Shown one piece after another: positions 1-11,195 of a stretch of DNA of 64,000 nt; the stretch's first letter is position 1, and each line of letters starts with the position of its first letter. The notes beneath the pieces are model-generated. The model was not told the origin of the DNA and made no database searches. It worked only from the letters and a program-made list of their open reading frames with translations. The DNA lies in assembly GCF_032062135.1 (NCBI RefSeq), contig NC_092859.1:28652041-28716040 (forward strand), given 5' to 3'. The DNA comes from Pyxicephalus adspersus (Eukaryota; Chordata; Amphibia; Anura; Pyxicephalidae). The translations under genes were made by a program, and so were the position numbers.

Positions 1-86
1 GGTTACTTTTTTACGAACGATTTTTTGCCCAATCGATCGTTCGTCGTTCGATTGGAACGATAAAAATTGGAAGTGTGTACGCACCT
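1..86 (+). mobile_element. Right end of a TA-flanked hairpin MITE, cut by the window edge
   Basis: The segment ends GTGTGTACGCACCTT followed by TA. This matches the terminal inverted repeat of the 333-bp elements at 14920 and 30733. The interior (several ATCGWTCGTT motifs) differs from them, so it is a related but older or different subfamily. The element is inserted at a TA inside the palindromic MITE that continues at 89. Confidence 0.7.
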
Positions 87-88
87 TA

Positions 89-219
89 TCAGAGGTGAAC
101 CTTTGCGATGCAAACCTGAAATGGATCTGGTCCAGGATTGAAAATATTTGACAACTTATAGCAAATGATTTTTAAGAAACCCTTTCTGGATCTTACAGAT
201 TTCTCATGATAGTCTATCT

Positions 220-222
<3 letters not shown>
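89..222 (+). mobile_element. Palindromic MITE (GGGCCTGATTTATTAA family), right part
   Basis: It contains the family's central text: CCTGAAATGGATCTGGTCC, then AGGATTGAAAATATTTG, then AGCAAATGATTTTTAAGAAA, and ends with the arm TCTCATGATAGTCTATCTTC. Compare the fuller copies at 5752, 16195 and 39107. Its left part is missing because the element at 1-86 is inserted in it. Confidence 0.75.

Positions 223-250
<28 letters not shown>
221..250. repeat. (AT)n microsatellite
   Basis: An uninterrupted run of TA/AT dinucleotides directly after the MITE arm. Confidence 0.95.
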
Positions 251-2353
251 GCATTAGAGGATAGAAACCTGTGATGTCAAATTCAGGGGGTATTTGGCAT
301 CATGTACCAGAATTTCAACTGAAAATGGAATTAACGGGCCTGGATAGGGCCATGTGTATGTGTGTTTCTGCAGATGTGCAACTCTGAAAGGAAAGGGTAG
401 GCCAGGTACTCCATCCCACTTCTAGTCCAGATATTGAAGATGGCTCTGGAGCACCCCACCAATGATAGTTAAAAGACACCTGTCTTTAAAACCAGGTGGG
501 AGTTGCAGCCTGGGGCCAGGTGACTCAGGTGAAGAGGCTGTGTGTTGTCTGAATGCTGGAAGAGCCCAGGAGGTTTACCAAAGTTTAGATCTGCAGGACC
601 AAGAGCTCTGAGAAGAGCATCATTTCTGATCCCATGCGAGGGTAAACCCTGGAGATAATTTATTTAAGTTAATGTTTATTTATGTTATTGAAGTTGATAA
701 AAGTGGGCAGAGCACCAATAAATTGAACTGAAGCCTGAAATACCTCTTTGCAGGGAGAGCATTTGACACTAATCCCTCACAATATATATATACTGTGTTT
801 ATATGTATACCTTTTGTTTTACAATTTTTGTGGGGGAATTTTTACATTTCTGTCATGATACTTGGAATCGCTAGCTCCCACCCTTGTTTTACCCTATGTA
901 CCCACCCGTGTCTCTCACCTTGCTGGTGTCTATCAGAATTATACAGCGTGTACATTCCTGCATTATTCATGAGGGATTGGCGGCGCTTTTTTATTTTGCT
1001 GAATACACAGTTTAATGACCCTTAAACCTTTTATCCAAACCCTTCAGTCTGTCCAAATTGTGAGGATATGCAACAATAAAGAAATAATGCTGCAACATAT
1101 AAAACAATGTTCTTGCTTTTCCAGTAAGTGCTGTGTTGGGTTTTACCTGAACAAGCAAAAGAGAATCAATAAGGACATTGAGGAAACAGGAACAGATAAT
1201 GGCCTAAAATATGGTTTAGGAATCAGATTTAAAGCCGTACTCCCAGCAAACAGAAAAATATTTGGATGAAATAGCTATAATGGAGCTTTTTGCCAAACGT
1301 TTATATTTTTGTCCTTCTAGTCCTGAGATTTACACAGCTCAGGAGACCTGATTTTCATCTGCTAAAGTAACACATTATCAGGTCATATCAGTAGATTGAT
1401 GAGCTCTCAGCTCTTTTACTCTTCTCGCTCTTCCTATCAGCATTCCGCCTTGTAGCAAGCTGAAAGGAGAGGTTTAAAGCAAGGTAGGTGGAGTAGTGAC
1501 GTAGAAAGTTGGTAGGAGAAAGTGAGGGGTCGTTGTCGCAGGGGACAGAAGTTGCCTGGACATAGAATAAGGAGAGGCGGAGAGAGGGCGATGGGAAAGG
1601 AACTTAAGGGTCCTCAAAGGTGGAGTTGTAAAGACGAGGGTATTAGTGGTGGAAGGGACCTATCCAAGGTATGGCATCTCAGAGTTAAAACTATCGGAGT
1701 GGCTATTAAAGAGAATTGGTAGCAGACCCTGAGATTGATGTGGTGGTCAGAGCTTTCCAGGACCTGTGACCACAGTGCCCGAGGTTGGGTTACCGGTAGC
1801 ATTTAGGGTTTTTTTCATTTGATTGCATGGTTATTGTTATGCTAATATGTATGTGAATAAAGGAAAAAATTGTTTGTAAAAAAAGTGCTGTGTGTTTATT
1901 GATTAAGCAGGAAGAGGCGAACTCTGAGCTCCCCAAGTCAAGTCATGTACATCCCAGTGCATGTGTATTGGGTGATGTGCATTTTTTGCTGAAATTACCT
2001 TATTTATTTATTGTATAAATCATGCAAAGTTCTACAAATGTAAGCAGGGCTGTACTTTTCTAGTGCCAACTGGGAAATCTACCATTGTAGAGGAAAGAGT
2101 TACCTAAGGTTGTCAACGGTCACTCTGATTGCTTTATATCATTTTACATCAATGAAGTGATTGACCTTAGATTTATTTATAGCGATAAAAAAGGTAGTTC
2201 TAAAAAAAATAAATAAATATGTATTTTAGAGTTTCAGTATCTTTAGGTTACTCTTTAATGGTTTAATAATGGGTCTTTCCAAATTATACATCCGCCCACC
2301 ACTTCAGACCTCTGAAACCCCAGGTGTCAGCTTGTTGAGGCCGTGTATCCCTG
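251..2353. other. No gene seen; possible old LTR-type sequence
   Basis: There is no credible coding region. Two stretches, about 340-790 and 1430-1870, are G-rich and each ends near an AATAAA (about 707-722 and 1857) followed by a GT-rich segment, which resembles solo LTRs. No terminal repeats or target duplications were found, so this is only a suggestion. Confidence 0.3.
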
Positions 2354-2366
2354 ACCCCCCCCCCCC
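2354..2366. repeat. (C)13 homopolymer
   Basis: A run of cytosines following CCTGA, just upstream of the GGTGACAA repeat module. Confidence 0.9.
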
Positions 2367-2369
2367 CTA

Positions 2370-2615
2370 AACACCTTGGTGACAATGCTGTATGCTTGGA
2401 CTTTGCATTTAACTCAAAAAGGTGATGGACAGCTCAAACAATGTTATTCATGACTATATTTTAACTTCGATTCACAGAAGAAATCAAATTTTTTAAATAA
2501 TCACTAAGAAAATGTTCCCACGTGGTCGTTTTCTCCACCTTCAGCCTTTTTAAATGACAGTTCCATGTTCATGGGCTTTGCAATTCATTTGAAAGGTGGA
2601 CAGTCATAGATTCCA
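2370..2615 (+). repeat. GGTGACAA repeat module, about 1.5 units of about 160 bp
   Basis: CCTTGGTGACAATGCTGTAT followed by GGACTTTGCATTTAAC recurs about 165 bp later as AAATGACAGTTCCATGTTCA plus GGGCTTTGCAATTCA. The linker (CTATATTTTAAC ... TTTTTTAAATAATCA) matches the linker between the two units at 48690-48955. This is a dispersed repeat with an internal tandem period of about 160 bp; its class is unknown. Confidence 0.6.
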
Positions 2616-3352
2616 ATACAAATCATACTGATTTTGAATGCGTGGTTGAAATTGGCCTAGTTTTTCTGAAAATTATGATGTTCACAGCAAGAACAAGAAC
2701 CTAATCACCCCTAATCATTGCTCCATTTTTAATCTGGTAGTGGGATTGTCTGGCAGTGTCATTCTCTTCCATTTTGACTAATATACAAATCTAAGTTTGT
2801 CATTGTTTTTCATTTTTTTAGAGATAATGTGAAAACTTCAAGGTAGCAATAGCTGGTGTCCATTATTAATGGTAATTTTTTTAATCCAGTAACACATAGA
2901 CTCTGTATCTGAACACTTTGCAGATTGCTGTAATGAAGAGAAAATGACTTTCCAACTAACCTAAATATTTGCCAGTGAAAAAAAAATATTTTCTTAATTC
3001 TCTATCTGATGAAAGTATATTTGGAGGACAGCACTATATACTTGCTGCAAAATGGTATTGTTATTTTTTTGTACATGCTAAATCCATACAATCTAATCCT
3101 TCATTAGATTCTCTTAGTGTTATTATAATATCTGACTGAGGGCTGTCAGAACGTGCTGCCTCTAAATCTTTTGTCGCTCTTTAAAATGATAATACCATTA
3201 ATCTTTTGAAGGATAAAAGTATGTCTTTATTAAAAAGAGGAAGCAGTAAGCTTGTAAAAACTGAGCCACAACATTTAGTAGGAAGGGAAGGTTAGGACTA
3301 TTTCTGTATCTTCCAAACTGAAATAAATTATTCACCTCCATTTACTTTTTAA

Positions 3353-3355
<3 letters not shown>
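2616..3355. other. AT-rich, no gene or recognised repeat
   Basis: No open frame of useful length and no terminal repeats. It holds scattered short A and T runs. Confidence 0.5.

Positions 3356-3387
<32 letters not shown>
3356..3387. repeat. (AT)n microsatellite
   Basis: About 16 uninterrupted AT units. Confidence 0.95.
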
Positions 3388-3391
<4 letters not shown>

Positions 3392-3524
3392 GGTCAATGC
3401 ATGCTAAGTAATGTGTCAGTATAACACAGTACCATTTTTGTGCAGGCATTGTACAGGATAAGCCTGGACTTAAATGCCAGCTCCAAAATCACGTGAACTT
3501 TTTGGCTGTATCTATAAGGTTACA

Positions 3525-3600
3525 GTTGAAGTCTGATTACTAAGGGCAAAAAGACTGAGCAAATGCTTTTTCTTGTCTGCAGCACGATGTTGACACCATC
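3525..3600 (+). repeat. Unclassified dispersed repeat, copy 1
   Basis: GTCTGATTACTAAGGGCAAA, AGACTGAGCAAATGCTT and CTTGTCTGCAGCA align with GTCTGATCACTGAGGAAGAG, AGGCAGAGGAAATGCTT and CTTGCTTGCAGCA at about 24992. The similarity runs about 60 bp and then fades. No class can be assigned. Confidence 0.5.
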
Positions 3601-3973
3601 TGAAAGTACAAGTCCCACCAACTCCAGAACTGCACCATAGACACTGGTGCAGTATCTTCATACCTGCATTTGCATGCCCATTCACAAAACAGTCTGCAAT
3701 GTTACAGCCAAGCATTTTATGAACAGACATGTGTTGATGGAGAAGAAACACCAGGCTAATATCTATAGACCTGTAGCATTGGAGTTGGAGGGAGGAACTT
3801 TGCATTAGATGAACATACTGTCCATTCAGATATGCATTGCACAGCCATGGTCAACTGTTGTTGCTATCAAGAACCCCCACCCTAGGATTGTCATGCTGAC
3901 ATTGCTGAAGTGCATGGCTGCCGATAGAAAGGGAATGTAGGAATTCGGTAGCACTGAGTTGTAACCAAATATA

Positions 3974-4499
3974 CAGTGGTACCTCGGTAAAAGTCCGCTT
4001 TGGAATAAGTCCAACTTGGTATAGTCCATATACCATAATAAGTCCTGTTTGGACACGAAAAATCTTGCTTGGTATACAACCTTTGTGCTAGAACTTGTAT
4101 GGGTCAAAATGAGTCAAAACACCGCACGCTACCCTTATTTACCTCTCTCGAGACAAAGCCATGACTGCCCAAGAGTCCGCCAGTTGCTACCATTCAGTGA
4201 ACAACCCGCCCTATAACTCTCCATGAATTACATAACATCTCCTCCCTTCTCAGCACCATCCTAGTAGGCACTCAGCAAGGTAAAGTGAGGGTAAATTTTC
4301 ATTTATTTCATCTTATTTCTTTTGTATTTATGTACTTTAGTATTAAGCAGTGTTTAAATTATTTATTACAAACCGTTTCATGGGAACGGAATAATCATTT
4401 TCCTTTTATTTCTTATGGGAAACATTTGTTTGGTATAGGTCCTGTTTGGTATAAGTCCAAGGATCTGGAACGGATTGAGGATTTATACCAAAGGTACCA

Positions 4500-4502
<3 letters not shown>
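3974..4502 (+). mobile_element. Tigger/pogo-like non-autonomous DNA transposon (529 bp), copy 1
   Basis: It starts CAGTGGTACCTCGGTAAAAG and ends ATACCAAAGGTACCACTG, an inverted repeat, and is flanked by TA on both sides as expected for Tc1/mariner-superfamily insertion. The interior is shared almost throughout with the copy at 9483 (for example CAACCTTTGTGCTAGAACTT and the inner repeats of GGTATAAGTCC). There is no transposase domain: the open frame over its right half (from 4285) is incidental. Assignment to the Tigger branch rests on the CAGTGGTACCTCGG end, a known hallmark of that group. Confidence 0.85.

Positions 4503-4532
<30 letters not shown>
4503..4532. repeat. (TA)n microsatellite grown at the element's target site
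   Basis: About 14 TA units begin exactly at the right TA target duplication of the 3974-4502 element. Confidence 0.95.
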
Positions 4533-4533
<1 letters not shown>

Positions 4534-4908
4534 TGTATGTATAATTTAAAAATTGGGGTATTGTTTTTTTATTTACAGTGCTTTAGCAAACATATTGTCA
4601 TTCAGGTGAAGCAGAACTAAGCTAAAAAAAATAGTCACCTTTACTTCTGCAGATCCCTGTATCCCTTTGAAGCCTCTCTAGATTAGTTCCCCCCACAGTC
4701 CTTTAATCCTTTTTCATCCCAAGGTACGTTCCCTGATCTAGCACTGAAAATGTTCAAGATTTGGAGATGTTGCCTGCAGAAGGAGCAGTCAGAAGGATGG
4801 GTGATGTAGGTATCCCAGGAGGCTCTGTGCACCCATTTTGTCTGCCGTGGCAGTAAACACAGAAGGGGAGGAGTTTAACCCTTTTAAAAACCCTTGAAGA
4901 AATAGGTT

Positions 4909-5001
4909 TTAAGCCAAAAAAAAGGGTAAATTTTATCTTACATAAAAGGGTTGCTTACCCTTTTATGTAAAGTAAAAATTATGGTGATAGGTTTGCTTTA
5001 A
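4909..5001 (+). mobile_element. Remnant of the TTAA-flanked MITE, hairpin end
   Basis: It contains TTACATAAAAGGGT and ACCCTTTTATGTAA, perfect 14-bp arms separated by 5 bases. It then has AAGTAAAAATT, ATAGGTTTGCT and TTAA, the same right end as the copies at 34032 and 46527. The CpG-rich interior of those copies is absent, so this is either a deleted copy or a short subfamily. Confidence 0.65.
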
Positions 5002-5750
5002 GGTTTACATCTTTAAAAAAAAAAAAGCTGATGTGAAGATTAGAAGTAAAAACACAAAGGAATGTAGAATAAGGATGCAACTTTAGCAATAAAGGCAAAA
5101 TAAACATGTTTGCTTTGTAAACTTTATAAAAGGCTTTGCCATCTTTTAAATGTTACAACTCACTGTCTGCTAGTTTGCCCTTTTCAGGGATGTAAACAGA
5201 ACTCTGCAAGAATGTTCTGAGATTTTTTTCAAAAACTTTTGGAATACCTGTATTTTGTAGCTGCACCTGACTTTTCATTCTGCATATGCTCTCCGACTCC
5301 ATTCTGTCACTTAATGTCCTCATGGAAGAAAGCTCTGCCACCAGTCCTGGCAAAAGGTAGAGAGCAAGGTCAATCTAGCCTAAATGTAGGCATTTGGTGG
5401 AGGTTCTTCCTGTTTCTTGCCTGACTGTATTTAAGGAAGTTGTAATTATGAGGAGGTGGTTGCAACTTGGTGAAGATTAAATTTAAATGTGTGCTGTTGT
5501 GTCTTTGTATTGTGCACTACTGTTTTATCTGTTCTCAAGGCAGAAGTCACACAAAAGATGTAGTATGTTTTAATAGATAGCATGCTACTTTACATAAAAT
5601 ATTATTTTCAGTCTTCTATATAGAATCTAGGCTGGTCACACACTTATAGCACATGATCAAAGGCCTACTGAGCAGTCATTTAAAACAATAAATGCTTACT
5701 TCAATATCTAATGACAAAAGCAGGTAAGGATCTGCAGTAACTTCCTGCAA
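5002..5750. other. No gene or recognised repeat
   Basis: AT-rich sequence with no open frame above about 66 codons and no splice-like exon that I can argue for. Confidence 0.45.
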
Positions 5751-5751
5751 T

Positions 5752-5955
5752 GGGTCTGATTTATTAAAGCTCTCCAAGGCTGGAAAGGATACACTTTGAT
5801 CAATGAAGCTGAGTGATCCAGTAAACCTGGAATGGATTTCTTAAAAGTAATTTGATATTTGTTAGCAGATGTTTTAAATCCAGTTCCATGTTTGCTGGAT
5901 CACCCATCTTCACTGATAAAATTGTATCTTCTCCAGCCTTGTGGAGTTTGAAAGT
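5752..5955 (+). mobile_element. Palindromic MITE, near-complete copy
   Basis: The left arm starts GGGTCTGATTTATTAAAGCT and carries GATCCAGTAAACCTGGAATG. The right arm carries CCATGTTTGCTGGATCACCC and ends near CAGCCTTGTGGAGTTTG. The two halves are reverse complements around an AT-rich centre with TAATTTGATATTTGTTAGCA. Confidence 0.8.
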
Positions 5956-8201
5956 TTTACTGTAAAAATATTTACAGCTCCAAGGTTTTTTTTTTAGTTC
6001 TGTACATAACAGGACAAGTTATTATGTTATAATATGGTATACTGTATTTCATTTGTTGCCATATGTCTGTCACATTTTGTCCCTTTGGATGCTGAAAAAT
6101 GTACATTTTGGCCTCTGTATGAAAAAGGTTAGACTTAGTAGACTTTCTGAATTCAGTGCAATGATAACATTTCTTCAACTAGTTTCCCAGAAGTTTCTGT
6201 TTAATAAGAATTTTATGATTTTTCTGCTCCAATTTGCGAGGGGATGTGAAGGGCCAAGATCAGCCGGCAAAGGTTTTCTTTGTCTCTTGTTAATTATTAA
6301 ATGAATCAATGCATGCGTTGGAACTTGAGGGAACTTTTGAACTGGGCTGGCAGTGTGCACAATTACCATCTAGTGCTGTCCTTCATTTAATGATCCATGA
6401 CTGTGTTACGAATACAACGTGCCCGACAGTTACTGCAGAATTGCGGACGGGGGACATTTTTCATGACTCTGGAAGTAAGCCACTTTGCCCTGTAAATATT
6501 ACATTGTTAGATCTAAACACTCAGGAAGATGTGAGGGTGATGCCGTCTCCACAGCTTTGTCATTGTTAAGTTCTTAATATGAGACTTCTTCATGGTAGTT
6601 AATGGGCCAATAAAACAAGTAATAAAGAAATGATAGTAAGTAAAATTCCTGGATGAACCAGATGTCCAATTCTTCTAACACTCTATTACCTTAGTGTCAC
6701 TGTATGAGGTCTATGATGTCTATGATGTCAGTAAAAAACATTTTCTGACCTAGGAATGAACACATTTACTATACCTTGTAAAAACAGTTTCAATCCCGTG
6801 ACCAAAAAGAGGAATACTGCAAGCAGTGGAGAGGGACAAAAATTTAGAACATGTACTGTTGACCACAGGTGCTGCGAGAGGAGGGCTGGCCTGTGTGTGG
6901 AGGTAAGTATACCTTTAAAAAATCTGGAACTCCTCGAGTCCGGAGGTTGCCAGATTTTTGAATGTCAGCTGTACTGAAGAGACAAAGCACACAATTTGAC
7001 TTTCAGGGGTTCAGATCCCTTGTGTCTGCACCTTTGCTTTACCAAAGAAAATAGTCATAGTTATAGTAATTTGCCATTTATTTTTGTAATACTTCAGGGA
7101 GCTTTTAATTTTTATTTGGTTAAAATTTTAATTTTGTCTGATAGGTCAGCTTTAAGGACAATTTGCAGTTTGGCTAAAGTGCAACAAAAAAAAAAAAAAA
7201 GCAGCGTAAGAGGAAAACATTTATTCATTGAAAACATTTAATTCTCCTAAGTCTAGAAAAACTGTAAAAATAATTACAAAGTGGTACATAACCCTGCATC
7301 AACGATAAGCAAGACCTTAGCACATTCCTAGAATGTGGCCTGTGACCTCCTGCTCAGGGGGATTGAATCTCTTATTACCCAAAAGGTGAGCTTGTTTTGC
7401 TGTTTCAAACATGTTCCTAGATCAAAACTTCCAATTGAGTTAGCAACTAACACAGGCCGGCTTCTAATCCTGCAAAGTCAGCACGGCCAGTAGAGCTAAA
7501 GGAATATTAATGGTAGAGAACGGTCAGTCAGTCTGACCTGGATGCTTGTTTCCTTTATCATAAAGAGATGTGCTCTGGTTTCCCATGAATGAATGATTGT
7601 AGAAGCAGAGACAGCCCAGACACCTTATTTCAGATAAAAAGGGGGGCAATCAACTAAAAACTACAGTTGATTTCATCCTCAGCACAGCAGCTGAGACTGT
7701 AAGGGGCAGCAATGTGGGCCAATATTAGCGTTCAGTGTTTATTTATGAGTTGTTTCTATTTGACCAATCCTTATTCCATTGAGCTCAACTTGACTAAGGA
7801 CATTGTTTCCCATTTCCCCTGTCCACCTTTAAAGGTCTCCCAAACTAAATGTTATGCATCTCTATGTTTACCTTTTCCAAAGTCTTATGGTAGGTCATTT
7901 GATTCTCCATGGTTCTAATCCTCTTCTCCATCAAGGATAATCAATGACGCAGAAAGTGGGGCTGACATTGACATTGTTAGTGCCACTTTCTGCGCTATTA
8001 CTTGGTAAATGTCCACAAAGCCATAAATGATGGTATGTCTGTAGTGTTGAAGTTGAGTGATGCTAGACAGAAGGTGAACATGGATTTTACAGGTGAAGGA
8101 TTTACACATTTCTCAATAACACATAATTGTAGGGGGACAATTACAATTTTGTGGAGCACAGTGGCTCTGGTGGGACAATTTAAACAAATGAGGTACCAGG
8201 G
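5956..8201. other. No gene seen; mostly unassigned
   Basis: Short frames only. A block near 6280-6500 (TTAATTATTAAATGAATCAA, with several CpGs around 6405-6460) looks unique and could be regulatory. An A-run lies near 7185-7200. Nothing else is recognised. Confidence 0.4.
7948..7994. repeat. Short inverted repeat (12/23/12)
   Basis: CGCAGAAAGTGG at 7948-7959 is the exact reverse complement of CCACTTTCTGCG at 7983-7994. The outer flanks (TCAATGA and TATTA) match only weakly. It is possibly the remnant of a small palindromic MITE. Confidence 0.6.
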
Positions 8202-8537
8202 TTATTATTACACAGTAATTATTTAGCACCATCATATTACACAGCACTGTACAAAGTCCATAGTCATGTCACTAACTGTCCCTCAAAAGAGCTCACAATC
8301 TAATGTCCCTACCATAGTCATATGTGATTAATGTAGTCTAAGGTCAATTGTTAGGGAGAAGCCAATGAACCTAACAGCATGTTTTTGGGATGTGGGAGGA
8401 AACCAGAGTACCCAGAGGAAACCCACACAGACACGGGGAGAACCTGCAAACTCCATGCAGATAATGTCCTGGCTGGGGATTGAACCTTGGACCTAGCGCT
8501 GCAAAGGCGGGAGTACTAACCCCTGAGCCACCGTGCA
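8202..8537 (-). mobile_element. tRNA-headed SINE, full-length, minus strand
   Basis: Read on the minus strand it begins GCACGGTGGCTCAGGGGTTA, which resembles a tRNA A-box, and has AGGTTCAATCC as a B-box-like motif. It continues with CTGCATGGAGTTTGC, TCCTCCCACATCCCAAAAAC, ACATTAGATTGTGAGCTC and a tail GTACAGTGCTGTGTAATATG, ending in AATAATAA. Polymerase III-type SINEs have this head, body and LINE-like tail order. It lies head-to-head with the next copy. Confidence 0.85.
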
Positions 8538-8731
8538 CAGATAGCTCACTAGATGGCATTCTTGCCTCTGCAGGACCAGGGGCCCAGGCTAAAATCCCAC
8601 CCTGAAATTCTCTTTAAGGAGTTCCCATGTTATTTCCATGTTTGTGCTGGTTTCCTCCAGTCACTCCAGTTTTCCACATAACTCCAAAAACATGCACTTG
8701 GATTAACGGGCTCCCCCAGAAATGGTCCTTG
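8538..8731 (+). mobile_element. tRNA-headed SINE, old partial copy
   Basis: A diverged plus-strand copy: TGGCATTCTTGCCTCTGCAG, GGTTTCCTCCAG and CTCCAAAAACATGCACTT, then GGATTAACGGGCTCCC. The LINE-like tail is missing. Its head abuts the head of the minus-strand copy. Confidence 0.65.
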
Positions 8732-8885
8732 TTATGTGTGGAAAATAAACAGCACAACCAAAGTGTAGCACTGGCAAAAGAAGTGAAATGTTTTACAATG
8801 TGTGAAAATAAGAACAAACTAATATAACTATAACAATGGGGTACCCCAGTCCAAAAGACCAAAGACTAAAGGTCCAAAACTTGAT

Positions 8886-9194
8886 TGGTTCCGTGGATAA
8901 CACTCTGGCCTTTGCAGCACCAGCGCCCAGGTTCAAATCACAGCAATGGCTCTATCTATTTGAATTTTGCATGTTCCTTCTGTTTGTATGGGTTTATTCT
9001 GAAAAAAAAACAAAAACATGCACTTAAGTTGCATGTTTAAATGGGCTATCCCTTAAAATTTGGCCTTAGACTCTGTTAATGACATATGACTATGAAAGAA
9101 CATTAGATTGTGAGCTCCTTAGAGAGACAGTTATTGATATGACTATGGACTTTGTAAAGTGCTGCGTAATATGTTGGCGCTATATAAATGCAAA
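8886..9194 (+). mobile_element. tRNA-headed SINE, plus strand
   Basis: GGTTCCGTGGATAACACTCT, then CTTTGCAGCACCAGCGCC and CAGGTTCAAATC (B-box-like). The full 3' tail follows: ACATTAGATTGTGAGCTCC, AAAGTGCTGCGTAATATG and TTGGCGCTATATAAATG. The mid-body is diverged and carries an A-rich run near 9001. Confidence 0.8.
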
Positions 9195-9482
9195 CCAGTA
9201 ATATTCCAAAAGGAAAAGGTCTAATGCCTAAATTTGCCATAAAGTCACAGTTTTTGACCAAAGTGATTTTGCCTACCATTTACAATTACAAACCCAAACT
9301 GGGTCCTTTTAATAAAAGTTTATAAAATATGTAAAACCCTAAAAAAGGTTGAGTGCCAAAGCCCCCAAAATGAGTTGGCTGTTCTAGGCTTCTTGTTATA
9401 AGCTAATATTATTAAAATATATTTTAGACTCCTTGATCATGGTTAGGTACTCCCAATAATTATTTTATTTTTATTAGCAATA

Positions 9483-10014
9483 CAGTGGTACCTCAGTATA
9501 AGTCCGCTGTGGAATAAGTCCAACTTGGTATAAGTCCAGTTTGGACATTAAAAATTTTTCGTTTGTATACAACCTTTGTGCTAGAACTTGTATGGGTCAA
9601 AATGAGTCACAACACCACGTGCTACCCTTATTTACCTCTCTCGAAACAAAGCCATGACTGCCCACGAGCGTCAGTACACCAGTTGCTACCACTCAGTGAA
9701 CAAGCCGCCCTATAACTCTGTGAATTACATAACATCTCCTCCTCCTCCCTTCTCAGCACCATCCTAGTAGGCACTCGACTATTCTCAGCAAGGTAAAGTC
9801 AGGTTACATTTTCATTTATTTCATCTAATTGCTTTTGTATTTATGTACTTTAGTATTAAGCAGTGTTTAAATTATTTTTTACAACCGGTTTCATGGGAAC
9901 AAATTGATCATTTTCCTTTTATTTCTTATGGGAAACATTTGTTTGGTATAGGTCCTGTTTGGTGTAAGTCCAAGGATCTCTAATGAATTAAGGACTTATA
10001 CCAAGGTACCATTG
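9483..10014 (+). mobile_element. Tigger/pogo-like non-autonomous DNA transposon (532 bp), copy 2
   Basis: It starts CAGTGGTACCTCAGTATAAG, ends ATACCAAGGTACCATTG, and has TA on both sides. It is in the same orientation as the copy at 3974 and collinear with it, differing by small indels and substitutions (CpGs often decayed). It carries no transposase. Confidence 0.85.
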
Positions 10015-10479
10015 TATATACCTGACAGGGATTCTAATATATCAAAAACTAAAAAGATCTTTCCAATACTAAAAAAAGTTTGTTTTTTATATTCACGCCT
10101 TCTCTTATGAACACCTACTCCTAGTCCACTAGTAAGCCACCTAGTCCAATGTACCACTCATTTCTGTTGTGCAATATGGCTGATTAATATTACGAGAGTG
10201 AGGGCATCCTGAAAAACCTGAACTCTTATGAAATGTGCCCTTGTCCCTCCTCCATGCATGCTCACTTTTTTGATGACTTCTGAGTGTCTCCCTAAACTTC
10301 CTCCACCTCCTCACCACTCCCCTCTGCCTGTCTGATTTCACTTTTTTCTTGTGTGTATGTGGCTGCTCATTAGAAAAAGGCAGGTACCAGGTATTTAAAC
10401 CAATTGAACTGAAAAATGATTTTAAATGAACACAAAAGTGAACTGAAGGGCGTTTTTTCATCTCTTCCCAGAGATTTCT
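10015..10479. other. No gene; incidental minus-strand frame
   Basis: A 148-codon minus-strand frame spans 10141-10587. It has no recognisable domain and no signal, and runs on into the block at 10480, so I do not call it a gene. Confidence 0.4.
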
Positions 10480-10830
10480 TTTCAACCTATCATCACAGCT
10501 CTGAAATGCATTAAAAAAATAATAATTATTTCTAAACCCAGAGAATCGAGTTGCCAGCCGCAATAAAGGGAAGGAACAATGTTTCACTGTCGGGAGGGGA
10601 GGATTATTTTGGGCATTTTATATCTCGGCGGATTAACAACAGGAACCAACTTTTTAATGTATTGCAAACATGTGCTTAGAAAGATTTGAATAGCAATGTG
10701 TAAGGCAGCTGTACTTCACAAAGCCGGGGACGTTGAAGCTGTTTTATACGGCTCGAGTCCTTTCTGAGGAAATAAATGAATTTCAGTAGGGTGTCAGAAT
10801 ACCAGCTGCTTCGCTTAGAAAAGTTAACTA
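10480..10830. promoter_or_regulatory. Candidate conserved noncoding element
   Basis: A unique-looking block with preserved CpGs (GAATCGAGTTGCCAGCCGCA, TATCTCGGCGGATTAAC, ACGGCTCGAG) and homeodomain-like AATAATTATT. No repeat family is recognised. Function is inference only. Confidence 0.25.
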
Positions 10831-10894
10831 CACCTTAATAAATGTTGCAGAGTGTTTTTAAAGGGTCAGTCCACCCACAAACACTTATCATGAA

Positions 10895-11092
10895 AGAATC
10901 TAGCCAATCCAGAAAACCTGGACTGGATATTCTTTTAACATTTTTTGCTATTATTTGGCAAAACCTGTGCAATCCTCACCTGTTTCATAGCAAACTTCAG
11001 CATAAAATGTTGCAAGGTCAGCAAAATAGCAGATGCGCTAATTTATTTATATGCAAGTGCCTGCATTGCTGAATTCTTTTTAATAAATCACA
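10895..11092 (+). mobile_element. Palindromic MITE, diverged copy
   Basis: AATCCAGAAAACCTGGACTG, then GCTATTATTTGGCAAAACC (compare the 16195 copy) and an end TTTTTAATAAATCA. The outer left arm is poorly preserved. Confidence 0.55.
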
Positions 11093-11149
11093 ATGCTCAC
11101 TGATTTGTTTTTATTTTATAGTGATTTTATTTATTATGTACTTAGACTT

Positions 11150-11195
11150 GGTCCAGGATTGAAAAGATTTGGCATTTAATGGCAAACAATCTCAA
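11150..11195 (+). mobile_element. Palindromic MITE fragment interrupted by the next element
   Basis: TTGGTCCAGGATTGAAAAGA then TGGCAAACAATC is the family centre. It resumes after the inserted element as TGAAAACCAATTCCAGG (11762-11778). Confidence 0.55.

Noticed and set aside
10141..10587. 148-codon minus-strand open frame
   Set aside because: No recognisable domain; low-stop sequence overlapping a candidate noncoding block.
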